A stretch of 64,000 nucleotides of DNA from Rallus limicola (lineage: Eukaryota; Chordata; Aves; Gruiformes; Rallidae), in NCBI GenBank assembly GCA_022605955.1, contig JAKCOZ010000018.1:752001-816000 (forward strand), in the 5' to 3' direction. Below the pieces are notes generated by a model that did no database searches, was not told the DNA's origin, and saw only the letters and a list, made by a program, of their open reading frames with translations. Shown here piece after piece: positions 12,042 through 24,115 of the stretch. Within the stretch, counting starts at the first letter, position 1. Each line of letters starts with the position of its first letter. The position numbers and the translations under genes are program-made.

Positions 12042-13877
12042 TGCCCTAAGGATGCTCTCAGACATCAGAGGGTGGCCAAGAGCATCTTGGGGCCAGGGAC
12101 AGAGTGTCTGCAAAAGTGTCATCACGTCTCCATGTGACCCTGCTCAGGGTCCTGAGACCAGCTCAGGTAGCTTGGGGAGACAAACCCATCACTGACCAGT
12201 GCCCACCACTGACCTCCCTGTGCTCACCATCCCGCCTCAGCAGGAAGGGACACGTGGCTGGAAGCCAGCTCCAGCTCCTTGCTCTCTTCAAAGCTGGTTT
12301 TGCTGACCTCTCTGTGCTGGGCTGAGCCCTGCAGATGATATACCCATGCTGGCCTGGCAGGCCCAGGAAGGCTTTCACACCTTCTTGACCAGTTCAGCCT
12401 TGTACACAACCAGCTGACCCACCCGATGGGTAGAGCCACCGACCCACAGCCACTGCCACCCTTCAGACACTGTGGTGCTGGGATGCCGCTTTCTGTGCGG
12501 CAGGTCACCGACTCTATTCTCACCTGCACTTCCCCAGCACTCTGCTGTGCCCAACTCCTCTGAGCCCTCCTCCATCCTTAAGGGTCTGCTTAAACTCGCT
12601 GCATAATGATTTCCTCTCCCAGCTCTGCTCTGAGCCGAGGGGATGGGAAGGATTCACGTCCTGGAAGTTTCAGCCTCTTATTTCGGAATTAATTTTGCAA
12701 GCTCCTCCTTGGACCGAGCTCTCAGTGGGCTCAGGCATAACAGGGCCAGTGAGAGGGGAATGTCATGTTGCTGGTTAAATCTCCAAAGCAAAAATAATCC
12801 ATTTTAATGAAGGTTCACAATCTGCAATGAATGTGAAACAATGTTGTCAGCTAAGCTGTTGCATTATTCACTTTTATTTGTACAAGGTCCTTCCATTAAT
12901 ATTTGACTACAAGAGAATGCAATTAAAAATTTTCTACTTGAATAAACCTCTCACCACTGTGTTAGTTAAAGGATAAAAACCTTTTACGTTGCTGTAGGAG
13001 AGAATTTAGCACACTGGCTCCGTGCACGTGGGCGACACCAACTCTTTCAGCTTCCCACACCCCATGTTTTGTTCTCTAGTCCAATTTCCTCACAGCATCT
13101 TCCCTTCTGCCCTCACCCCGTGCTGGTTCCTCTCTGCTTCCCTCTTCCCTCTCCCTGTCATTTTGAGCATGCCAAAGCAATCAGTCCCTTCTGAGCGGAG
13201 CCAAAACAAGCAGGGATGTGGGGAGGGGTTGTGCAGGTAGGTGGGAAGCACCCACAGCATCACAGCTCCCAGTAATTTCACCCAAAACCACCTCAGACTG
13301 AGACAGAGCCCCATTTAGCTGGGAAGAAGTGGGGCCTTGCATTCCTGTGCGTGGGAGAGATGATTTATTATTTAAATTTGTGTGTGTGTGTATGGGCACT
13401 GAAGAAGTTAATCTAAGTCAGAGAGGGAAGAGAAATCCTTCTGGGATCATGGAAAACAGCACAGGGAAGGCAGACTACTCACTGAAGGGAAGATGTTACA
13501 GGCGGGGGGAAGAAGGAGGATACCCAGGGTGTGGGGTTACATATACAGGCAGGATGCGCTGCTTCCCTTTGCAGAGCATCCAAGACAATGGGTGGTCCAT
13601 GAAAGTAAAGAACCAGAGCTTAAGTGGGCACAGAAGGGAGTGCAGTTGGTATGTAGAGCACGATGTGGTGAGGCACCGATGAAGGAATAGGTCTGCAACC
13701 AACAGACTGGTTGCAGACAAGAGGGCAAACCATGTGTCTTGAGAAGACCAGAAGCAGAAGGACTGAAGTGCTGGGTCTTGTGAAAGGACCCTAATCTGGG
13801 GAGCTGTGATGTTCAGTGAGGAGGAAAATAACATTTTATCCTGTTTTAATTAATCTCCTGGAGTCTCTGGCACTACT
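12042..13877. other. Single-copy non-coding sequence
   Basis: No retroviral internal sequence follows the LTR. The first 600 bases are GC-moderate with overlapping frames on both strands and no domain. The part at 12760-12990 is AT-rich and motif-dense (listed separately). A short TG tract lies at 13380-13391. Confidence 0.5.
12760..12990. promoter_or_regulatory. Candidate conserved non-coding block
   Basis: This AT-rich block has few stop-free stretches and several homeodomain or POU-like cores (ATCCATTTTAATGAAGG near 12797, TTGCATTATTCAC near 12859, CCATTAATATTTG near 12893). It has no repeat signature. It resembles other candidate enhancer blocks in this window; conservation was not tested. 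Confidence 0.22.
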
Positions 13878-13955
13878 TCAATCAATCAATCAATCATAGA
13901 AGGTGTTAAGGTAGAAGAGACCTTTAAAGGTCATCTAATCCAGCTTCCCTGTGAC
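13878..13955 (-). mobile_element. CR1 LINE 3' end fragment, minus strand
   Basis: TCATAGAAGGTGTTAAGG, then a GACCTTTAAAGGTCATCTAA-type segment, is the complement of a CR1 3' terminus. Only about 60 bases remain. Outside the terminus is a (TCAA)n run at 13878-13895 in place of the usual eight-base CR1 tail repeat (CATAGAAT on this strand). The copy is 5'-truncated, as nearly all CR1 insertions are, and carries no coding sequence. Confidence 0.75.
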
Positions 13956-14498
13956 CAGAGCTGTTGGGAGGAGCAGCTGATGGCAAAAGAAAAGTTCATG
14001 AGATCAAAAGCCAGGAGAGGATGGGACAGAAAGAGAAAGCATGTGTGCATAAGTAGAAGAGGAGCCTCTGACCTCAGAAAACTAATGTCAGTAGAGGTCT
14101 GGAGCCAGGACTCACAGAGCCAAGACAGGGGTGGCGGCAAGAATGGACAACCTCGGGGCAGGCAGATGGCACAGTGCAAGTGGTCAATGCCTTGGGTAGA
14201 AGAAGCACTAGGACTAGGTGAATAACAGTGCCATGGTAAGTGGCTTTAGGGAGAAAGGACCCCTGGGAGGCTGCTCTCTGGATCTCCAGACAAGCAGAGG
14301 AGCAGACAGAGCCAATTGTGCAGGACAGAAGCTCTTGTTTAGCTGGTCCAGGTCCATCAGCCTGTAGATGATCATCGTTTTGTTGTAAAAAGATCTGCTG
14401 TGGCACACAGTGAACAGCCTGCTGTTCTCACAGGCCATGTATAACCCCACCATGTGCCAAAACCTCACAGTCCCCATGGGAAATTCATACATTATTAA
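13956..14498. other. Single-copy non-coding sequence
   Basis: This separates two CR1 pieces of opposite orientation. I see no exon, RNA gene or other repeat in it. Confidence 0.5.
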
Positions 14499-14784
14499 TG
14501 GCAGGACAAGGGGCATGGAGTGAAGCTGGAGGAGGGAAGGATGAGATGAGATCTTAGGGGGAAGTTCTTTACAGAGAGAGTGGTGAGGGGCTGGAACAGG
14601 CTGCCCAGAGAGGGGGTGGGTGCCCCGTCCCTGGGGGTGTCCAAGGCCAGGTTGGCTGGGGCCCTGGGCAACCTTGTGTAGCTCCAGGCCTGGAGGTTGG
14701 TGTCCCTGCCTGTGGCAGGGGGTTGGAGCTCTGTGTTCCTTGGGGTCCCTTCCAACCCAGATCATTCTATTATTCTATGATTGA
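14499..14784 (+). mobile_element. CR1 LINE 3' end, plus strand
   Basis: This is a 5'-truncated CR1 copy of about 285 bases, covering the 3' untranslated end of the element. It includes GGAACAGGCTGCCCAGAGAG, the GGGTGTCCAAGGCCAGGTTG segment and GGTCCCTTCCAACCCAGATC, and ends in degenerate tail repeats (ATTCTATTATTCTATGATTG). It belongs to the same subfamily as the copies at 50828 and 57297: over about 175 bases it differs from the latter at roughly three positions by eye. It carries no intact gene, and open frames crossing it on the minus strand are spurious. Confidence 0.93.
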
Positions 14785-17700
14785 TCATTAGCCACCACCC
14801 AGGGTATATGGTAACTCTGATATATCTACACCTACCTCCTCTCAGGACCAAGCAGGCACCTTGCCACTGTGCAACAAAACTCATACCATGGTGCAAGAAG
14901 CTGCCAGCCCTGTCCTCCTCCTCCTGTGATGAACATTTTCCCACTTCTGTGACAAACACGACTCCACAGCTCCTTCACTGAGCAACTGAGATCCATTGCT
15001 GAGGTTGGAGCAGCCCATGTACATATCCCCTGGGACAAAGGGCCACAGCAACCAACCAGTAACAACTGCAGTCAATGTTTAGGGAGTATTCTGCTTTTCC
15101 ATCCTGTCATGGTGGCTCTTCCCTGGCCGTGGGTGGGGAAAGGTGGCAGCAATGTCAATGGCAGAGCTACTCAGAAACCGCTGGCACCATCTGTGGGCTC
15201 TTCTGAGGTGCTCTGGCTGCACGCCTGGAGATCTCACATTCCCACAGCTGCTCCTGCCAGTGGGGGATTTAGCTCACCTAATGCTAACTAATCTGTTCAT
15301 CGAATACTAAGCACCACCTAAAGCAGGTCCTCAGAGTCTCAGATTGCACAAAGAAGGATCTTTGGACCTTAAATGCTCTGTGCTTCAACTCTTCACTGAT
15401 AAAATGAGGATTAAGAAAGCCATTCATCTCAGGGAGTGTTGTGAAAAATCAGTCCATTACTTTGTGTCCCATTAATGTTATCTAGGCCAAGGAGATGAAT
15501 AATTCTGTCCCCAGAAGAAGATTTGTATAGCGAGCAGCATCTAAGACAAGGGACCATACCAAACAATAAAGCTAAAGCAAGCTGTTGAGAAGGGTCCTGT
15601 GAGGGGTGTACACCATGTGTCCCAGCTCAGGGTCAGGCTGTGTCTTACAGCAGCAGCCCGTGTTTCCCAGCAGATGCTGTGTCGCGCTGCACGCTCAGGG
15701 GCTGTGTTAAAGCTTTGTCAAACACCCTGACTGGGATGTGTCCCACCTTGCAAGCAATGTCTTGTTGTGGGCTGTTTAAATGCTGTTCCTGTAAGGACTT
15801 CAAGAGCTCTAATCCTTGTCAGGCAGCAGCTGCTCAGGGGGGAGCGCAGGAACAAGCTGGTGGGGACCAGCCATCCTCGCCGGAGATCAGCTGCTCCTGG
15901 AAGAGCTGAGACAGCGAGAGCCACGGTGGGGGCGAGCGCAGCTGCACACCAATGCCACCAAAGCAATTTGCTCCCAGCGCTCAGAGATTTCACTGCTATC
16001 AGCCACCTTTGTCCTCCCAAGCGGGGTTGGTGCATCTCCTTCTTACCAAGGCTGCATCTGGAGGCCACTTAAGTGTGGGAGCTCATGAAGAATGCATGAG
16101 CTTGGAGCTGCCTCCCTCCTCAGACACACAAATCTCTGTTTGAGCAAGATGGGGATGCTGACAGAGGACTGCGAGGCGTTCTGCCTTTCACCCCCTAAAT
16201 GTTTTGAACATGTCCATCTCGCACCCAGGCAGCTCATTATTGCCATAGCAGTCCTCTAGCTGAGCCTGGAGCCCTCTGCTCCTAGCAAGGCATTGAGGTC
16301 CTCAAGAAGGGCACCCTGTGAGCCTCTGAGTGGGTGCATGGATGGTGCTTGCTTTCCAGTGTAAACGCAGAGCAGGATGGGGAGGGGGGGCTGAAGGAGG
16401 ATGAGTTCATTCAGTGGAGAGGACAGGTTTTCTGATGCTTCTCCTGGCTCCCTCGGGAGCTTGGTTGCTGCACGTGGCTCCTTGTACACACTTAACAGTA
16501 AAAACTATGGCATCAAATCATGTTTTTAGAGGTGAAATGCTTAGATATCTTCTTCTCTGTCCTGAACTAGTGTGTAGTCAGGAAGGATTTTGGTTAAAAT
16601 ATCCCATTTTCTTTCCTTTCCCCCCTCAGCTCTGGAAAGAGCTGGGTTAACACAGGGTTTGACAGCTGGGCTTATATACTGAGCCACAGCCAGATTTCAA
16701 ATCCTCTGTGGAGCGTGTAAACTCTTTGGGCTTCCAGGCATAGCTACCAGAGCTTTTCCTCAATCAGAGAGTAGTCTCTGGGCGTCCGGGATGTACAAGG
16801 TACTGCAGGAAGGTACCTCCCACCCGAGCTGGAGGGACGACATGCCCAGATATGCACATCAGGGCTCTGCAAATGAGCAATCAACACCCCAGCCAGGTTT
16901 GAACCTCTCTGCTGTAAACCCCCCTTGCTGCACCAACCAGCTTTGGCGTTTGGGGTGTTACAGACTACATGTGAGGTGAGCTATCTGGCGGTGGCACTCT
17001 GTGGGCAAGGCTTCTGATGATAGGGAGAAATATTTCCCTTTCGTTCAAGATGCTTCTCCCAGTTACAAGCTTGCCCTTTCAGCATGAGACTGATGTGGAA
17101 AAATCTCAGTGTCAGAGCAGCAGCCTGAAAAAATTAAAAGCAAATGGAAAAGGCAGTGGCTGAACAGGAGCTGGTAACTAATCTTATCTCCAGTGAGCCC
17201 CTCTGGTAGCAGGTACAGAGAGCTGCCTGGGACGGACTAAAGGTGCTAAAATATGATGTTTATTGAATGATCAAGGAGTAGTGCACTGGCTGTTCAGGAA
17301 GATTTATTCTCCATCTGTGCTTGTTTTTATTCTACTGGCATGCCTAATAAATATCAACTCTTTTAAACAAAAGCATCTCCATTTGCAAGCACGTTAGCAA
17401 ACCTTGGGCATTTCCCAACGATTTTTGCCTCAAACCTCCCTGCCTGGAGGCCCACGTGTGTATCCCCAGGACTTGCTGGGACTTCTCAGAACTGGGAAGG
17501 GGCAGGAGGTCCCCCAGGTTTACTCCACTGCTTTGTGGCCTGAAAAAAAAAAAAAAGATTAAAATAATTAAAGATCTCTTTTTTGTTGGTTGTTTTTCAG
17601 CACACACGCTTCCAGATGCACACACAGGTGACTACCAATAATCCAGGGAATTTGAGGAAGCAATTAGCTTCCTAAAAGTGAAGGGTCCATATTGCACAAA

Positions 17701-17859
17701 GCACACCAGGGCTCAAAAACCTCTGCCATGCAACTAGAGAAGAACAAAAAATAATAAACAAACTTAAAAAATAATAACTTTTAAAAAAAATAATAATTTT
17801 TAAAAACAATAAATCACCAAATCCCAGGGCCCTGTGAGGCTGTAAGTAAAGTTTGGCAA

Positions 17860-18065
17860 CTTCTGAATGCATAACCCGTTGTTGCAAGCTGTTCTATGCG
17901 GCTCCCCAGAGGGCTGGTCCATAAAGGATAACAACCTTTGCCTGCTGGGAGCTATTAGCTTAAATGGTGGCGGGCTGCTGCAGCATTTAAGCCTGATTAT
18001 AATAGTGTCATTGGATTTGTATGCACTGGGATCCATGCAGATGGATTTCACAAAAAAAATCTGAG
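17860..18065. promoter_or_regulatory. Candidate conserved non-coding block
   Basis: Just downstream of low-complexity AT-rich DNA, this block is of balanced composition and rich in transcription-factor-like words: CATAAAGGATAACAACC near 17921, GAGCTATTAGCTTAAATGG near 17949 and TAAGCCTGATTATAATAG near 17988. No coding frame is convincing. The regulatory role is inference from texture and motif content. Confidence 0.22.
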
Positions 18066-18506
18066 AAATTACATCCAGGAAAGGGAGTTAAAGGGACGTC
18101 TCTGTGCGTGGCAGGCACTGGCTGGCTCAAATGGCAGAGAGAGGATCACCAGGAAAAGACATAGAAAACCTGAAGTTAAATGAGATTCAGCATCGTGATG
18201 GGGAAATTAGGAGCAGGTACCTGTTCCAGGCTCTGGAATGTGCTGGAATGGATGGGGGTATTCATGCTCAGGATGCCCACATCTCTCTTCTTCATTTTCA
18301 CGTTGAGTTCACACTATTTTATTAAGACAGCCAATGGGTTCCCACACGCCCATTAAGTATGCGAGGGCGTTAAATCACTCGCCGTGTTACACATGGCACT
18401 GCACAGAATTTGGCAGGTACCGTAACTCTCCGTGCAGGTGTTATCTGTAGATTAGCACTTCTCCCTTCCCATCATTTCTAGGGATTCAGAGGACAGGCTT
18501 CAAGTT

Positions 18507-18523
18507 GGGGGGGGGGGGGGGGG
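18507..18523 (+). repeat. Poly-G run of 17
   Basis: An uninterrupted run of 17 G residues. It can form G-quadruplexes and is prone to length change and sequencing error, so its exact length is uncertain in any assembly. Confidence 0.9.
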
Positions 18524-20159
18524 AAATCTCATCAGATCAGATAGCAAAACCTGAATTTCCACATCCTGGAAACAAGCGGGTAATTTATGCCTGGCTGAAG
18601 CACATCACCCAGAAAAACATCAATCTTGTACAATTCATTCGTCTGCCTTTGACTTGCAGACGTCGTCAGGGCATTTACACATTGCAATCAACTCATCTCT
18701 CCATCTCCTCATTGAGAAGGGAAAGGTCTCTGCTCTTGCAGCATCTTCTGCTACAGTCATGCTTGTTGTTTTTTTGTCTCCGTGCTCTTTTTGGGTCGCA
18801 CACTGAACCATTCAGTGCCTTTTTTTGGAAGTTTTCTCACCAGCAGGACCACTCCCCAGCTCGCTGATGGGCCATCCTAGACCTGCCAAGATGTGGCCAA
18901 TGAAGCCAGGCTTCCCCAGCCATCACAGACACAGCAGGTGATGCTGCAGACAGTCACCCCACCAAACCCAAAACGTGCCCAGCGCAGTGCAGCTGGGAGG
19001 CAGTGAGCTTTCTGTCAGTTTCTTTGTTTACAGAGCCATTTATAAGCTTCCACTTAATTAAAATAATCCACTAATAAGCCTGGCAGCTTAACAGAAGCAG
19101 CCTGTATTCTCCTGCAGTCGCAGAGGATCGCCTGCTCCCAGTGTCTAAAGCCATTTCCTTGGCTCGGTCGTGATTTACCAGGGATGTTGGAACGTGGGAG
19201 AGGACACACAGGCACAACCTCAGACTGCCTGATGCCAGCCTGAAACAACCGAACCACAACGTTCCTCTTCAGAGCCAAGCTTCAGCGTCCCATCACATGC
19301 CCATCCTTGCAAGGAGCCGGCCGTAGTGCATACAGAAGGGCACAGTAACCACGACCCGTGCCCGCACACAAGCAGGCAGCACTCTAATTTCACACACACA
19401 CACACCCACCACCATTACCAGAGCATCAGTCCTTGGCTTTACATCCTCAGCCAGGGTCATCTACTCAACCTCAATATGTTTAAGCCTTCATTACCTCTCC
19501 AAACCTCCACTGCTTTGACAAACAGTGCCTCATTGCCCTATAATCCTTTTTTAACATTTCACAAAATCTTTCTCCCCTTCTTAAGGCTTAAGGAGAAAAA
19601 AAAAAACAAACCCAAAACAAAACAAAAACCAAACTAAAACGCACGTTCCCTATTTAGAAACATTCTTGTGATGTTTATTGGAACGGGCTGAAAGAGCTGA
19701 GGTTTGAAAATTAGTATCTGGCAAGGAAACAGTGTCCTCAGGGGCCAGAGAACAAGCCGCGCTGGGAGGAAAGCGATGGGACCAGCTTTTAAAAGCTGGA
19801 AAATTGCAAACCAAGTGTGCTCAGCAGTATTTTCATTTATGCAGTTCTTTTATTCTTGAGATGAAAATTGCTCGGGACAAAAGCATCATCCTGATACCTG
19901 GGACAGACTGCTCCTTAGTCTCCTTATTCCTGCGAAAATATGTGGTTCTTTGAAGAGAAGAAATGTTCAGCAAGAAGCAAATGCCAACGTGACCATTTTT
20001 AATGCAAATTCTCCGAGATCTCTCCTCGCTCCTCTAATACTGCATAGGAAATCTGTGACAGTGCCTTGGCAGGGCTCAGTCTGCACCGTCAGGAGAGGAA
20101 CAGGGGCCCGTGGTGGCTTTGCATGATGAGAAACTGCCTTGTTCATTTCCTGGCCTCTG

Positions 20160-20800
20160 ATCCCACCTCAGCTCGATCGGGAGGGCCTCTTCCACCCCTC
20201 CCTGGGACTCGCTGTGCAGTCGCTGGAAGGTTTTTGACGGGCAGACACAAGCTGATGCTGGTGGTCTTGCTGAGAGGATGCTCCTGTGGGCAGGGGTGGT
20301 GGCAGTGGCCCTGGTGCGGGTCGGGGCCGGCGCAGAGGCACGTCCCACACTGCCCGTCCCGGCCTCGTGCAGCGCACACAGAGTTAAACCTCGCGCGGGT
20401 ATTCCCGGGGGGCTCGTGCCTTCGCTGCTCCCGGCTCCAGAGGGATGTGGTTGTGACTTTCCCAGCAGTTCTTCCCACACTCCCCCTGCGTCGGGACCCG
20501 GCAGAGCCCCAAGCATTGCTCCGTGGAGTATCGCACCGACCCGCGACCTCGCGCGTGGGGCCCAGACAACCCCATGGATGGACAGAGGGACAGGGAGGCC
20601 TGCGGTTCCCACAGTCTGTGCCAGAGAGGGGGAGGAGGAGGTGCAGCCCTCCCCCAAACGCAGCCCCTGGGAGCCACAAATCGCGACAGCCCCCTGCTGC
20701 TGCTCCCCGCTGGCCCCGGCGTGGGTGTGTGCCCCGGTTGAGGATGCTGTGTTGGCAGCCGTTGCCTTGAGCCCACCCCCAGCTCTCTCGGGGTGGCTGT
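20160..20800. promoter_or_regulatory. CpG island, strongest of the window
   Basis: Between 20281 and 20580 I count 27 CpGs in 300 bases, with GC content near 65 percent. That is roughly 0.85 of the number expected, whereas the rest of the window is strongly CpG-depleted. CpG density falls off on both sides within about 150 bases. In birds such islands usually coincide with promoters of broadly expressed or developmental genes. No TATA box or recognisable first exon is seen. Five long frames (176 to 234 codons) cross the island on both strands, as expected where stop codons are rare, and none has a recognisable domain. It could serve an unrecognised non-coding RNA, an untranslated first exon or an intragenic promoter. 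The direction of transcription cannot be read. Confidence 0.7.
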
Positions 20801-23800
20801 GGGACTAGATGGGTGCAGGGCACATGGGCTTTCCAGCCAGATGTCCTTGTTCCTGTTCAATATACCCTCCAGCACCCATCCTCCCCGAAACAGTCCCACA
20901 GGACTCTGCCCACCCATTTTACTGTCACCTTGACACCAGCAAGCACCAGTACTGAGCATGTGTGGCATTGCACCGACACAAAGTGCTCACACCTATAGCA
21001 GGATGGTGCTGATCACTCCTCCAGCAAACAAATCACACCTGGATTAATGTTCCTCCAGCCACGAGCACACAACTGCCACCATGGTCCTGACCCACACACA
21101 CCACAGTCCAGTCCATCCGTACTGATGCTGGAGGAGCACAGGAGCTCATGTAACATCACTTGGGGGGCCAAGCCAGTGTCTGGAAGCCCTTCTCCAGACT
21201 TGCACCCTCATGGCTAACCAGAGCTGACTCCTCTGCCCCAGAAATGTCTGTCCTGACTACAGCTGCAGAGGGAATATGGGGTGTAACAGTTCAGCATGTG
21301 ATGATTCAAGCGCTTTAGTGGTATTATCTAATTCATGCTCATTAATTAGCCCCATCTGGCCAGCATGTGGCTGAGTGCTATGGTACACATGCAGAAAGGT
21401 CATTTCCACCAGGTGCCTGTACCCCTTCTCCTCCCTGTGGAAACAATGCTCCCAAAAGCAGGAAAGTGCTGGGTAGAGGGAATAGAGCCTGTGAAGCATG
21501 TCTACTACTCAACCCAACTGGGAGGGAGTCCTTCCCATCAGATGAGGTGACTCCGTTGCAGACCAGGAAGTCGATTTTCCCACCTGAGATGCACAAGAGG
21601 AGAGAAGAAGGAAGATGGGAGGAGAGGCTGCGGGATGCCAAAGATGATGGGAAGGCAATGGACACCCCCCAGAAGACCACAGCAGGAGGGGGGCTGCCCA
21701 GCTGTAATCCAGCACACTTGGTTATTTAATGCTGCTTATTGCAGCCCTCGATTCTTCCTCTCCCTTCAAGACAAATGTGATCACTGCTCCGTATGCTACA
21801 CTAGCCTTCCCCAGCAACATTCAATTCACCACCGAGTTTTGCTGGGGGGCAGGATAAGATTGTGCAGATATAATAACTCCATTCATCACCGCCGAGCAGG
21901 GGTGGGCAAACGGCGCTTTGTAAATGACTTGGGAAGTTTGGCAGCTCCGATCCCACCAATCTCCCTGACAGGCAATACCAGCATGCCTTCGAGCCCTGGA
22001 GCAGCACAGCCAGAGGAGCCAGACACGCTGCCACCACCATGGCAGGGACCCTGCCACCCCTGGGTGCATCAGCCTGGATGTGCGTGGGAGCCGGTGGGGG
22101 GAAAGGGGGAAAGGGTCTCAACCCCTCAGTGAAAGCACTCAGAGCAGAAAGAGTGCTGTGTCTGAGGGTGCTGCTACCCCAGCAATGGTACCCCAGCCAC
22201 GAGCGACGGTCTGAGACCAGCAGCTGCAGACAGTGCACATGGGGTTCCATGGGTGGCCCATCTGCAGCCCCTTGGTAGGCTTTGGGAGCTTGGCATTGGA
22301 CCATACCCAGTTCATGTGTCCTGCTGTGGACGCATTAGCCATGCCCAACCTGAGCATCAAAGGCTTTTGGTGGTTTCTCAGCACACTCACATGCACAAAC
22401 ACACCACACACACGCACAGCCTGGCCCACTGGCCCATGCATCCCCTCCTGTCTCATCCCACCTTAAAGAAACAGCTTCCACTAGCCAAAACATGAAACAA
22501 AAGAGCAGGCAATTTTAAAATACAAGGTGCAGACATACATGGCAGCTCCAGCTGCCTCAACACCTGGGAGATGCAATCCTGCTGCTGATGCGTGCCTTTG
22601 ATTCAGAGGCTGCATTATCCTAATTCCTCTGCTGATCCGGGATCTGAGAGCCAACGCTGATAATTTCTAAAGCCATCCCACAATCTTTGTTGTACCATGC
22701 ACTGGAAATGGAGCTGGAGCTGTGGGGAAGGGCTGGGCTCACACTGCCTATGGAGAAATCACTGTGGGGACAGGGCTCAGCAGCTCACCCATGGGATGGG
22801 AAGAGGGTTCATTTGCAACTGTATCTTTTCCCTGTGTCTGTTTTTTAGAGTTTTGGGTTGGTTTGGGTTTGGTTTTTTTTTTCCCAAACTTTTATTCACC
22901 AAATCTGTACAGAAGGAGCCCTTCTGAAAGCCTTTAGTGAGGGCTTGCTACTATTTCATTAGAAGGCTAGCATGTGTTAAAGAAAATCCAAGGGTCTGAC
23001 TTTTCCTTTCTTGACACAAGAAAGCCTTTGCAGAGCTTAATGGAAATCTGAGTAAGGCGCTTGCTGCCAAGGATGCAAAAAAAATTGATTTAGTATGTTC
23101 AAGTTCATTCATTTATATTTTTTTTCCAAATGTTTTCAAGGGTGAAATTTCCTGTGTTTGTTTTCAGGGATGTGTTAAGATCCTTCTCAGTAGAACAGTG
23201 ATTGCCAATGTTCATTTCTAGGATTAAAAAAAAAATAAAAGGAAAAAAAGGCCAGGTTATTGTGACTATTTTCATTTCACAAACAATTAAAACAAACCCC
23301 ACTGCAGCTTCCCACGCAAATACCGTATTGTGAGTATCTCTCCTCAAAACATGCAGCACACCTAGCCTTGTTTCAAGTGAGAATAAATAAATAAGTAAAT
23401 AAATAAATAAACTACAGAAATAATTATCAAAATGCCTTCGAGCAGCATATATTCTGACAGAGTAATGAAGTCAGGTATGCATTGTACTCTGTCAAACCAA
23501 ACAACTCACTTTTAGTATTCCTCCAGTGCTTTCTTCCAAGTAAGCACTGCATTTACTCACATGTTACTATATAGGCACTGTATTTACTTATATATTTTCT
23601 CTGCTTTTCATATTTCAAGGAAATGGTGCTACAGTACATCACATCAGGGGATGGAGAAGCATTAGCCAGAACGTGCAAATCAACCCATGATGCTCGTTCC
23701 TATCATCCCGTGAGTACATGGTGAGGCTTTCCCAGCCAAGCATGGTCCTTGCTTGGACCAATTCTGGCATTCAGGTGGGCATAGCCATGCTAGCAACAGC

Positions 23801-24115
23801 CTCCTTGCTTGGGTCGGCTTCCCTACCTTAACACATTAGAATAGTACATATATATATAGAGAGAGAATAGAGGAATTGGACAGTTCTTCATACAAACCAT
23901 GGAAAAATCCAGTTATTGCTGTTGCTGTTTTCTTCCCTGTGCTGGAATGAGAGGGAAGCACTCACAAAGAGAATAAAATAGGTTGGGAGATGCCATGCTC
24001 CCTCCAAGTGAGACCCTCCACACCAGAAAGTGCTTCTGCTCAGTGGTAGGTTGGGGATGCAAATGGCTTGGATGAAGGTCTAGGGAATAGATCTCGTGAG
24101 CTTGAGCTAGAGGGC
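20801..24115. other. Single-copy non-coding sequence
   Basis: No gene or interspersed repeat is recognised. There is an AAAT microsatellite at 23382-23411 and a mixed TA then GA tract near 23846-23868. Frames at 21367-22466 overlap on both strands and carry no domain. Confidence 0.5.
23382..23411. repeat. (AAAT)n microsatellite
   Basis: About seven units of AAAT-type repeat with one AAGT interruption (AATAAGTAAAT). It is a simple repeat with no sign of being the tail of a retroposon. Confidence 0.88.

Larger units (their letters stand above)
14785..20159. other. Single-copy non-coding sequence
   Basis: I recognise no gene or interspersed repeat in these 5.4 kb. Low-complexity tracts include an A run near 17541-17554, a pure run of 17 G at 18507-18523 and a CA tract at 19391-19405. 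AT-rich DNA at 17740-17820 is low complexity. The part at 17860-18065 is listed separately. Frames of up to 120 codons are present but have no domains. Confidence 0.5.

Noticed and set aside
14214..14765. 183-codon minus-strand frame
   Set aside because: Its first half is the antisense of the CR1 3' end at 14499-14784; similar antisense frames occur in the other copies of that subfamily.
20066..20968. Five overlapping frames of 176-234 codons on both strands
   Set aside because: They all cross the CpG island, where stops are rare. None has a recognisable domain, and mutually overlapping frames on both strands are expected from GC content.
12042..24115. Idea that LTR copies A and B bound one provirus
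   Set aside because: The 12 kb between them is longer than expected for such an element. It shows no gag or pol motif and contains a CpG island and unrelated single-copy sequence. Two solo LTRs of one subfamily fit better.
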